Shown: positions 57,346-64,000 of the stretch, piece after piece
Layout: the number at the start of each line of letters is the position of its first letter
How positions within the stretch are numbered: the first letter of the stretch is position 1
From: Halopenitus persicus
GTDB taxonomy: Archaea; Halobacteriota; Halobacteria; Halobacteriales; Haloferacaceae
Length of the DNA stretch: 64,000 nucleotides
Direction of reading: 5' to 3'
Assembly: GCF_002355635.1 (NCBI RefSeq)
Contig: NZ_AP017558.1
Location: 1,178,001-1,242,000, forward strand
The notes under the pieces: model-generated
Database searches by the model: none
Told to the model about the DNA's origin: nothing
What the model saw: the letters and a program-made list of their open reading frames with translations, nothing else
Position numbers and translations under genes: made by a program

Positions 57346-59313
57346 GTGGACCCCGACCGGATCCTCGCGGAGTTCCCGGCGCCGAGCTTCCGCGGCGCCC
57401 AGGAGCAGGCCCTGCACGACGTCCGTGACGCGTTCGCGGCCGGCAACGACGTGGTGCTCGTGCGCGCGCCGACCGGCAGCGGCAAGTCCCTGCTGGCGCG
57501 GTCGATCATGGGTGCCGCCCGCACCGTCGACGCGGCCGAGCCGCGGGAGGCGACCGGCGCGTACTACACGACGCCGCAGGTCTCCCAGCTCGAGGACGTC
57601 GCGGCCGACGAGCTCCTGGCGGACCTGAACGTGATCCGCGGGAAGTCGAACTACGCCTGCATCCTCCCCGGCGAGCACGACACGCCGGTCGACCGCGCAC
57701 CCTGCGCTCGCCAACGCGGGTTCGACTGCAGCATTCAACACCGGTGTCCGTACTTTTCCGACCGGGCGATCGCCTCCTCGCGACGCTTCGCCGCGATGAC
57801 GCTCGCCTACTTCATGCAGACCGCCGGGTCGGAGGTGTTCGGGAAGCGGGACGTGGTCGTGATCGACGAGGCCCACGGGCTGGCCGAGTGGGCCGAGATG
57901 TACGCGACGATAGAGCTCTCCCCGGACCGCGTGCCCGTCTGGGAGGACGTCGGCATTCCCGACGTCTCCGGCGGGGCGGACGAACGATCGGGCGACGGCG
58001 CCCACGATGACGACGGACCCCTTGACCGCACCGCCCGGTTCGTCGAACAGCTCCGTGGCGCCTGCGAGCGCGCGAAGGACGAGCTGGTCGGCCGTCCGGA
58101 ACTGGAGCCCGCGGAGGTCGCCCGCCGCGACCGGCTGCAGGAGCTGATCGGCGAGCTCGGCTGGTTCCTCGAGGACTACCGTGACCCGCAGAGCCCGACC
58201 ACCTGGGTCGTCGACCAGCCCGGCGGCGAGGGCACGGCGATCACGATCAAGCCGCTCGATCCGGCACGGTACCTCAAGCACACCGTCTGGGACCGGGGGA
58301 ACCGATTCGCGCTGCTGTCGGCGACGATCCTCTCGAAGGAGGCGTTCTGTCGCGGCGTCGGACTCGATCCGGCCGACGTCGCGCTCGTCGACGTCGAGCA
58401 CACCTTCCCGCTCGCGAACCGGCCGCTGTACGACGTGGCGCAGGGGAAAATGACCTACGAGCACCGCGAGAAAACGATCCCCCGGATCGCCGAGCTGGTC
58501 GTCCGGCTGATGGCTCGCCATCCCGACGAGAAGGGACTGATCCACGCCCACTCGTACGCGATCGCCGACCAGCTCGTGGAACGGCTCGGCGAGCTCGGCG
58601 TCGCGCCCCGGCTGCGCCGGCACACGAAGGCGACCCGGGACGACGAGCTCGAGGCCTGGCTGGGGAGCGACGACCCGGAGGTATTCGTCGCGGTGAAGAT
58701 GGAGGAGGCGCTCGACCTCAAGGGCGAGCTGTGTCGCTGGCAGGTGATCTGCAAGGCCCCGTACCTGAACACGAACGACTCCCGCGTCGCGCGCCGGCTC
58801 GAGGAGGGCCAGTGGTCGTGGTACCACCGCGCCGCGCTGCGAACGGTCATCCAAGCGTGCGGACGCGTCGTCCGCGCACCCGACGACCACGGCGCGACCT
58901 ACCTGGCTGACGACTCGCTGCGCGACCTCTTCGACCGGGCGCGGGCCGATATGCCCGCGTGGTTCGCCGACCAGGTCGCGGCGATGGAGACCCCCGAGCT
59001 TCCGGCGGCCGACCCCGCGGCGGCGCTGTCCGGGATCGACGCGACGCCATCCCCGACCGCGACTGCCGGCGGGACGGCGGTCGACGCCGCCACGAAAACC
59101 GCGGCCGCAAGCGACGACGCGACGACGAACGACGTCGCGGGGGACGGGAGCACGGGGTGGGCGTCGACGAACCGGGACACGGGGACCGGAACCGCAGGTG
59201 GCGGCGCAAGCGGCACCTCGACCGGCGGCGGAGGCGGAACCGAAACGCGGACCGAGCGCGACGCGAAGCGCCGCAAGGATCACCCGCTCTCCGACGTCTG
59301 GGGCGACGGGTAG
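57346..59313 (+). CDS. XPD/DinG-type Fe-S DNA helicase
   Basis: A 655-residue SF2 helicase from GTG 57346. Walker A RAPTGSGKSLL (about 39-49), motif Ia YYTTPQVSQLEDV, four cysteines for a 4Fe-4S cluster (SNYACIL, APCARQ, FDCSIQ, HRCPYF, about residues 104-136), DEAH box VVVIDEAHGLAEW (about 172-184), and a late motif QACGRVVRAPDDHG (about 504-517). Such 5'-3' helicases act in repair and unwinding of forked DNA. The C-terminal 110 residues are Ala/Thr/Gly-rich low complexity, not found in the core family. A small Zn-finger gene precedes it. Confidence 0.9.
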   Translation: MDPDRILAEFPAPSFRGAQEQALHDVRDAFAAGNDVVLVRAPTGSGKSLLARSIMGAARTVDAAEPREATGAYYTTPQVSQLEDVAADELLADLNVIRGKSNYACILPGEHDTPVDRAPCARQRGFDCSIQHRCPYFSDRAIASSRRFAAMTLAYFMQTAGSEVFGKRDVVVIDEAHGLAEWAEMYATIELSPDRVPVWEDVGIPDVSGGADERSGDGAHDDDGPLDRTARFVEQLRGACERAKDELVGRPELEPAEVARRDRLQELIGELGWFLEDYRDPQSPTTWVVDQPGGEGTAITIKPLDPARYLKHTVWDRGNRFALLSATILSKEAFCRGVGLDPADVALVDVEHTFPLANRPLYDVAQGKMTYEHREKTIPRIAELVVRLMARHPDEKGLIHAHSYAIADQLVERLGELGVAPRLRRHTKATRDDELEAWLGSDDPEVFVAVKMEEALDLKGELCRWQVICKAPYLNTNDSRVARRLEEGQWSWYHRAALRTVIQACGRVVRAPDDHGATYLADDSLRDLFDRARADMPAWFADQVAAMETPELPAADPAAALSGIDATPSPTATAGGTAVDAATKTAAASDDATTNDVAGDGSTGWASTNRDTGTGTAGGGASGTSTGGGGGTETRTERDAKRRKDHPLSDVWGDG

Positions 59314-59321
59314 CCGAGGCC

Positions 59322-59405
59322 TCAGATCAGGGAGACGCCCCAGGCCACCATCGAGGAGACCATCAGGAACGCGAAGAACAGCGCGAACAGTTTCTGTCGG
59401 TCCAT
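59322..59405 (-). CDS. 27-residue membrane microprotein
   Basis: ATG 59405 opens MDRQKLFALFFAFLMVSSM, then six or seven more residues ending in a stop at 59322. A basic N-terminus and a single hydrophobic helix with conserved-looking Trp make it a plausible small membrane protein. It is convergent to the helicase, 8 bp from its stop. Such tiny proteins occur in haloarchaea, and this one is too short for normal gene finders. Coding status is inferred from composition and position. Confidence 0.5.
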   Translation of the reverse strand: MDRQKLFALFFAFLMVSSMVAWGVSLI

Positions 59406-59682
59406 ATCCCGAGTAGGCGGTCGAACACGCATAATTCCTGCGCCCTGCCGCCGACCCGCTATGTTCTCCCACCGACGCCGCTCCGTCCTCCCACCGACGC
59501 CGAGCGATCGGCAACCGGGGAGCCGCCGTCGAACGAAAAGATCACCAACGATCAGTATATATGTGCCTTATACGCGCGGCATCCTCGGCTGAACGACGAT
59601 CCACACCTAATACCATATAAGGTGTTTGTATCCCCTCAAGGGAATAGTAACCTTCATAATCCCTCACGTCTCACCGACGTGT

Positions 59683-59877
59683 ATGGCATCCCACGGGCTG
59701 GCGACCGCGCTCACGCTGTACGGGTCGCGAACACTGACGCTGTCGCAGGCGGCCGCCCAGGCAGGACTCAGCGAGGCCGAGTTCATCGAACAGCTCGAGC
59801 GACACGACATCGAGGTAACCGAGTCCGAGCGCGCCGCGGCGCTCGATTCCGACGCGGTCGCCGCGACCGCCGATTGA
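59683..59877 (+). CDS. Small helix-turn-helix protein (UPF0175-like), 64 residues
   Basis: MASHGLATALTLYGSRTLTLSQAAAQAGLS and EAEFIEQLERHDIEV (written in parts) make a short HTH of the kind found in haloarchaeal UPF0175/DUF7317 proteins, sometimes antitoxin-like. It starts at ATG 59683 in a locally AT-rich region (about 59530-59660), which supplies the promoter. No toxin partner adjacent. Confidence 0.6.
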   Translation: MASHGLATALTLYGSRTLTLSQAAAQAGLSEAEFIEQLERHDIEVTESERAAALDSDAVAATAD

Positions 59878-59924
59878 GCCGGACCGACGGCTCGAAACCC
59901 CTTCTCGACCCGTTTCCGCCGAGA

Positions 59925-60001
59925 CCCAGGAGCGTCGCCGCGGCACGGATGGGAGCGTCGCCGCGGCACTAACCGGAACGACCGTCCTGACCGGAACGAC
60001 C
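59925..60001. repeat. Two adjacent short duplications
   Basis: GGAGCGTCGCCGCGGCAC is doubled, then a TGACCGGAACGACCGT-like unit is doubled, in the gap before the end of nmd3. Confidence 0.8.
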
Positions 60002-60004
60002 GTG

Positions 60005-61165
60005 CTACTCGCCGATCGCGTCGGGGTCGGGTTCGACGTCGGCGTCGGATTCTGCCTCGTCGGGAACGAGGTAGACCTCGCCGTCGTGTTTTATGGCGAA
60101 CACGACATCGGGCGGGTTCTCGTCGTCGAAGAAGTCGGGGTTCGGGACCGTGACGGCCGCGTACGTCTCGGGATCGAGCACCTGGACGGCGTGTTCGTCC
60201 TCCACGGTCACGACGGTCGTCTCGACGGCGTCGTCCCGCCGGCCGACGCGGTCGGCGTCCGGCGTCTCGCCCTCGGCGAACTCGGAGACGTACTCCTCGC
60301 CGGAGGCGAGCCGGATCCCCCGAAGCCGGCCCGAGACGCTCTCGACGAGCACGGGCCCGTCGCCGTCGTTCGGGTCGATGATCTCGCCGGCCGCGTAGCG
60401 GGGCAGCCGGACTGCGAAGGTCACGCGATAGACCTCGTTGCCGTCGCCGTCCTCGGTCACGAGCGTCGGGTAGGACTCGAAGCTCCCGCCGAGCTGCTCG
60501 ACGATCCGGGTCGCGACGGACTGCCCCAGCCCGTTCGAGGAGATCTTGACGTTCGGACCGTCCTCGGTCTCGGTCACCTCGGTGATGAAGGCCTCCCGGT
60601 CGCCCTTGGCCTCCTGGTCGGCGACGTGGGATTCGGCGATCGCGAGCGCCTGATCGCGCTCCGCGGGCGTGAGATCGCGCTCGTCGGCTCGGATCTGAAC
60701 GATCGCGGCGTAGTAGCCGCCGGCGATCCGGCCGCACCGGTCGCAGGTCCCGCGGGAGATCTTGACCGGCACCGTTACGGATTCCTCGCGGAGGGTGCCC
60801 CGAACGACGCCGGAGAACTCACAGTGCATCCGGATCGTGTTCTCGTCGACCTGCTCGGGCTCGACCCCCCAGTTCACCTCGGCCGCGTCGACGTGGACGC
60901 CGAGCGCCTCGGCCGTCTCGTCGACGGCGACGTCGGTGTAATCGCGCGCCCCGACGTCCCGCCAGGACTCGCCCCGACGGACCGCCCCGCAGCCGGAACA
61001 GACGAGGACCTCGATCCGGTCCGGGGCGTCGACGAGGTCGAAGTCCTCGAAGTAACAGTCGTCACAGAGCTTTCGATCCCGCGTTCGCGGCTCGCCGGGG
61101 CGCGGCTCCGACCGCTCCGCGACCGGGTCGCCACAGCGGGGACAGAACTCGCGGGAGTCGCTCAT
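60005..61165 (-). CDS. nmd3: NMD3-like protein, 60S-type subunit export/quality factor homologue
   Basis: A 386-residue protein from ATG 61165. The N-terminus has the NMD3 zinc modules: FCPRCGDPV, CDDCYF, VLVCSGCGAVRRGESW (CxxC) and ISRGTCDRCGRIAGGYYAAIVQIR (in parts). The second half holds VKISSNGLGQSVATRIVEQLGG and LVTEDGDGNEVYRVTF, the eIF5A-like parts of the family. NMD3 acts in large ribosomal subunit maturation. The archaeal version lacks the nuclear export tail. The C-terminal 20 residues are acidic low complexity. Confidence 0.93.
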   Translation of the reverse strand: MSDSREFCPRCGDPVAERSEPRPGEPRTRDRKLCDDCYFEDFDLVDAPDRIEVLVCSGCGAVRRGESWRDVGARDYTDVAVDETAEALGVHVDAAEVNWGVEPEQVDENTIRMHCEFSGVVRGTLREESVTVPVKISRGTCDRCGRIAGGYYAAIVQIRADERDLTPAERDQALAIAESHVADQEAKGDREAFITEVTETEDGPNVKISSNGLGQSVATRIVEQLGGSFESYPTLVTEDGDGNEVYRVTFAVRLPRYAAGEIIDPNDGDGPVLVESVSGRLRGIRLASGEEYVSEFAEGETPDADRVGRRDDAVETTVVTVEDEHAVQVLDPETYAAVTVPNPDFFDDENPPDVVFAIKHDGEVYLVPDEAESDADVEPDPDAIGE

Positions 61166-61346
61166 CGGCTTCTCGTAGATGATTCGACCGGTTAAGTCGA
61201 CCGAATCGGGGGGCGGACGGACGGTGGGCGGGCGGTGAACGGTCGACGTCGGCCGATCCGTCACGTCGCGCGTCGCCTGCACCAGCCGGCTTCGCCGGTC
61301 GTGGGTCGTGCGGTCCGAAACGCCGGCAGGGTCTGCACAGGTGGTG

Positions 61347-61354
61347 TGGCTTTA
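61347..61354 (+). promoter_or_regulatory. TATA-like box of the sulfhydrylase gene
   Basis: CTTTAACA about 30 bp before ATG 61381, in line with a leaderless transcript. Confidence 0.4.
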
Positions 61355-61380
61355 ACACCGACGGGATCGATGTCCCGCGT

Positions 61381-62688
61381 ATGGCAGACGATCCTGCGGA
61401 CGACGAGACGCAACGGTTCGCCACTCGCAGCCTCCACGCCGGCGCGCAGCCCGACCCGACGACCGGGTCGCGGGCGACGCCGATCTATCAGACGACGTCG
61501 TACTCCTTCGACGACGCCGACCATGCGGCGTCGCTGTTCGCACTGGAGGAGCCGGGCAACATCTACTCGCGGATCATGAACCCGACGAACGCGGTCCTCG
61601 AGGAGCGAATGGCCTCCCTCGAGAACGGGATCGCCGCGGTCGCGACCAGCTCCGGGATGGCCGCGTTGAACCTCGCGACGTTCCTCCTTGCCGGCCCCGG
61701 CGACAACATCGTCTCGGCCTCCTCGCTGTACGGCGGCACCTACACGTACCTCACCCACACGGTCGAGCGGCAGGGCGTCTCCACCCGGTTCGTCGACACC
61801 CTCGACGTCGACGCCTACGCGGAGGCGATCGACGAGGACACGGCGTACGTCCATCTCGAGACGATCGGCAACCCCGCGCTCGTGACGCCGGACATCGAGG
61901 CGATCGCCGAGGTCGCCCACGAGCATAACGCCCCCCTGTTCGTTGACAACACGTTCGCGACCCCGTACCTCTGTAATCCCCTCGACCACGGCGCGGACCT
62001 CGTGTGGCACTCGACCACGAAGTGGATCCACGGCGCCGGGACGACGATCGGCGGCGTCCTCGTCGACGGCGGCAGCTTCCCGTGGGGCGACCACGCCGAG
62101 AAGTACCCCGAGATCGGCGGCGACAATCCCGCCTACCACGGCGTCAACTTCACCGAGCGGTTCGGCGACGCGGCGTTCACCTACGCGGCCGTCGCCCGCG
62201 GCCTGCGCGACCTCGGCTGCCAGCAGTCGCCGTTCGACTCCTGGCAGACGATCCAGGGGCTCAACACGCTCCCGTTCCGGATGGAGCGCCACTGCGAGAA
62301 CGCCGCGATCGTCGCCGAGCACCTCGTCGACCACCCCGAGGTGAGCTGGGTCAACTACCCCGGTCTCGACGACCACGAGACCCACGAGACGTCGAGCGAG
62401 TACCTCGACGGCGGCTACGGCGGAATGATCACCTTCGGACTCGAGGCGGGCTACGACGCCGCGAAGACGACGGTCGAGAGCACCGAACTCGCCTCGCTGC
62501 TCGCGAACGTCGGCGACGCGAAGACGCTCATCATCCACCCCGCCTCGACGACCCACCAGCAGCTCACCGAGGAGGAGCTGCTCTCGGCCGGCGTCACCGA
62601 GGACCTGGTTCGGATCTCGGTGGGCCTCGAGGACCCCGCGGACATCGTCGCCGACATCGATCAGGCGATCGAGACGGCGACCGAGTAA
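61381..62688 (+). CDS. metY: O-acetylhomoserine sulfhydrylase (Cys/Met PLP family)
   Basis: A 435-residue PLP enzyme making homocysteine from O-acetylhomoserine and sulfide. [29 protein letters not shown] (in pieces) opens it, as in Met[13 protein letters not shown] and [14 protein letters not shown] are core motifs, and the PLP lysine is Lys214 in [18 protein letters not shown] and the C-terminal LIRISVGLE-like VRISVGLED follow. Length and the long PSTTHQQL-type loop favour MetY over cystathionine enzymes. Its product homocysteine is the substrate of the MetE pair at 39.6-41.7 kb. Confidence 0.93.
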   Translation: MADDPADDETQRFATRSLHAGAQPDPTTGSRATPIYQTTSYSFDDADHAASLFALEEPGNIYSRIMNPTNAVLEERMASLENGIAAVATSSGMAALNLATFLLAGPGDNIVSASSLYGGTYTYLTHTVERQGVSTRFVDTLDVDAYAEAIDEDTAYVHLETIGNPALVTPDIEAIAEVAHEHNAPLFVDNTFATPYLCNPLDHGADLVWHSTTKWIHGAGTTIGGVLVDGGSFPWGDHAEKYPEIGGDNPAYHGVNFTERFGDAAFTYAAVARGLRDLGCQQSPFDSWQTIQGLNTLPFRMERHCENAAIVAEHLVDHPEVSWVNYPGLDDHETHETSSEYLDGGYGGMITFGLEAGYDAAKTTVESTELASLLANVGDAKTLIIHPASTTHQQLTEEELLSAGVTEDLVRISVGLEDPADIVADIDQAIETATE

Positions 62689-62767
62689 GCGCTCGCCGAA
62701 GCGGACGGCGGCCGAGTCGACGTTCGCCGAAACGATTAGGGGCGTTCCGCTCCCCGTATCAGACGGT

Positions 62768-63682
62768 ATGACAAAAGTGAGCGTGGTCGGCGCCGCGGGC
62801 ACCGTCGGTGCCGCGGCCGGCTACAACATCGCGCTGCGCGACGTCGCGGACGAACTCGTCTTCGTAGATATTCCGGACAAGGAGCCGGAGGCGGTCGGCC
62901 AGGCCGCCGACGTCAACCACGGCGTCGCCTACGACTCGAACACGACCGTTCGCCAGGGCGACTACGCGGCCACCGCGGGCTCGGACGTGGTCGTGATCAC
63001 CGCCGGGATCCCCCGCCAGCCGGGCCAGACCCGGATCGACCTCGCGGGCGACAACGCGCCGATCATGGACGACATCGGGTCCTCGCTTGCCGAACACAAC
63101 GACGACTTCGTCACCGTGACCACCTCGAACCCGGTGGACCTCCTCAACCGCCACCTCTACGAGTCCGGCGAGCGCGACCGACACGCCGTGGTCGGGTTCG
63201 GCGGACGGCTCGACTCGGCCCGGTTCCGGTACGTTCTGGCCGAGCGATTCGACACGCCGGTTCGGAACGTCGAGGCCACCATCCTCGGCGAGCACGGCGA
63301 CGCGCAGGTGCCCGTCTTCTCGAAAGTGCGCGTCGACGGTCGGGACCCGAGCTTCGACGCCGACGAGCGCGAGGCGATCCTGGGCGACCTCCAGGAGTCC
63401 GCGATGGACGTCATCGAGCGCAAGGGCGCCACCCAGTGGGGGCCGGCGACCGGCGTCGCCCACGTCGTGGAGGCGATCCTCGAGGACACCGGCGAGGTGC
63501 TCCCGTGCTCGGTCGTCCTCGACGGCGAGTACGGCCACACGGATACGGCCCTCGGCGTGCCCGCCAGGCTCGGTGCGAACGGCGTCGAGGAGGTCGTCGA
63601 GTGGGACCTCGACGACTACGAGCGCGACCTGCTCGATGAGGCGGCCGGGAAGCTCTCCGAGCAGTACGCCGAGATCGCGTAG
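62768..63682 (+). CDS. mdh: Malate dehydrogenase
   Basis: A 304-residue LDH-like malate dehydrogenase converting malate and oxaloacetate with [25 protein letters not shown] gives the Rossmann loop (GAAGTVGAA); VFVDIPDKE has the Asp that favours [16 protein letters not shown] holds the substrate-selecting Arg residues; [15 protein letters not shown] and [14 protein letters not shown] contain the catalytic Asp/His parts (His in EHGD). Alike to the well-studied halophilic enzyme, very acidic. Central metabolism; monocistronic. Confidence 0.95.
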   Translation: MTKVSVVGAAGTVGAAAGYNIALRDVADELVFVDIPDKEPEAVGQAADVNHGVAYDSNTTVRQGDYAATAGSDVVVITAGIPRQPGQTRIDLAGDNAPIMDDIGSSLAEHNDDFVTVTTSNPVDLLNRHLYESGERDRHAVVGFGGRLDSARFRYVLAERFDTPVRNVEATILGEHGDAQVPVFSKVRVDGRDPSFDADEREAILGDLQESAMDVIERKGATQWGPATGVAHVVEAILEDTGEVLPCSVVLDGEYGHTDTALGVPARLGANGVEEVVEWDLDDYERDLLDEAAGKLSEQYAEIA

Positions 63683-63704
63683 GGGGCGCCGCGTCGAACT
63701 CCTT

Positions 63705-64000
63705 TTAAGCGCCGTCCTCTTTTCCACCCTCGATCCGCTCGGAACCACCTTCGATCCGATCCGAGAGCCAGTCGTAGTGAGCGAGCAGCGCGTCCTCGCC
63801 GGCATCAGTGAGCCGGTAGACGTCGGCGATGCCCTCGGTCCGTGACTCGACGTGGCCGGACTCCGCGAGCGCCGTCACCATCGCGTGGAACGACTGCGGG
63901 TCGATCCGCTCGTCGTAGTGGGACGTGAGCCGGTTCTTCAGCTGTTGTTCGCGCAGGCTCCCGGCCTCGTACAGGAGCGCGCAGACGTCGCGACGGCGAC
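63705..64000 (-). CDS. PadR-like winged-helix regulator, 3' part only
   Basis: About 98 codons to the window end, with the 5' end outside. RRRDVCALLYEAGSLREQQL, then FHAMVTALAESGHVESR and VYRLTDAGEDALLAHYDWL make a PadR-type winged helix with its C-terminal helix. PadR proteins repress genes in response to small molecules. It converges with mdh. A short duplication (GGSERIEGGKE) ends the protein. Confidence 0.75.
   Translation of the reverse strand, partial: RRRDVCALLYEAGSLREQQLKNRLTSHYDERIDPQSFHAMVTALAESGHVESRTEGIADVYRLTDAGEDALLAHYDWLSDRIEGGSERIEGGKEDGA

Noticed and set aside
56986-59514. 842-codon minus-strand frame
   Set aside because: Antisense to the Fe-S helicase; no domain and Arg/Gly/Val-rich shadow composition.

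Overview
The window reads as a chromosome segment of a haloarchaeon, most like Halorubrum. Most of it is GC-rich with strongly acidic proteins. It carries archaeal information-processing genes (ribosomal protein L21e, RNA polymerase Rpb4/subunit F, transcription factor S, NMD3, Trm1, KsgA), leaderless-looking promoters and a Tat-type signal peptide. Genus is inferred from general resemblance only; no database was searched.

Region 1 (about 1-24.1 kb) is an accessory defence island with lower and uneven GC. It opens with the end of a BREX type 1 locus: the C-terminus of the methylase PglX, a small EVE/PUA-like protein inserted in the operon, PglZ and BrxL. An AddB-like nuclease / AddA-like helicase-nuclease pair follows. 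The AddB-like gene is cut by an IS4-family (ISH8-like) insertion with a 10-bp target duplication; removing it restores one continuous frame of about 1,062 codons. Next are two adjacent genes of unknown family (14320-16668), the second with a D-x13-ExK nuclease-like motif. They abut a decayed antitoxin-like/nucleotidyltransferase pair. Further on are a coiled-coil protein with a NucS-like nuclease domain, two tiny ORFs, a tyrosine integrase, a truncated winged-helix regulator and a solo TnpB element whose DED triad is intact.

Region 2 (about 24.1-44.9 kb) is mostly core genome: a cation/proton antiporter, a SWIM protein, trm1, a BrkB-like and a PAP2 membrane protein, trmJ, a pterin pair (DHPS-like and mptE), the conserved run rpl21e-rpoF-DUF655-rsmA followed by an MscS channel and a HemK-type methyltransferase, a two-gene methionine synthase, an Lrp regulator, DUF63, a cold-shock protein and an IMPase-family phosphatase.

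Region 3 (about 44.9-46.93 kb) is a small AT-rich islet with a Tat-exported protein. It ends in a tandem array of broken tRNA-Leu 3' ends beside the intact tRNA-Leu(CAA) gene, which suggests repeated integration or duplication there.

Region 4 (about 47-64 kb) returns to core genes: DUF309, an aspartoacylase-like hydrolase, glyA-folD, VanZ-like, DUF5778-like, an alpha/beta hydrolase, a cytidylate-kinase-like protein lacking the Walker A lysine, transcription factor S, two zinc-site proteins, an XPD/DinG-type Fe-S helicase, NMD3, an O-acetylhomoserine sulfhydrylase, malate dehydrogenase and a partial PadR-like regulator.

A striking genome-wide habit is that many intergenic gaps hold their own short tandem repeat, with periods from about 16 to 35 bp and unrelated units. 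No CRISPR array, rRNA or replication origin was seen.
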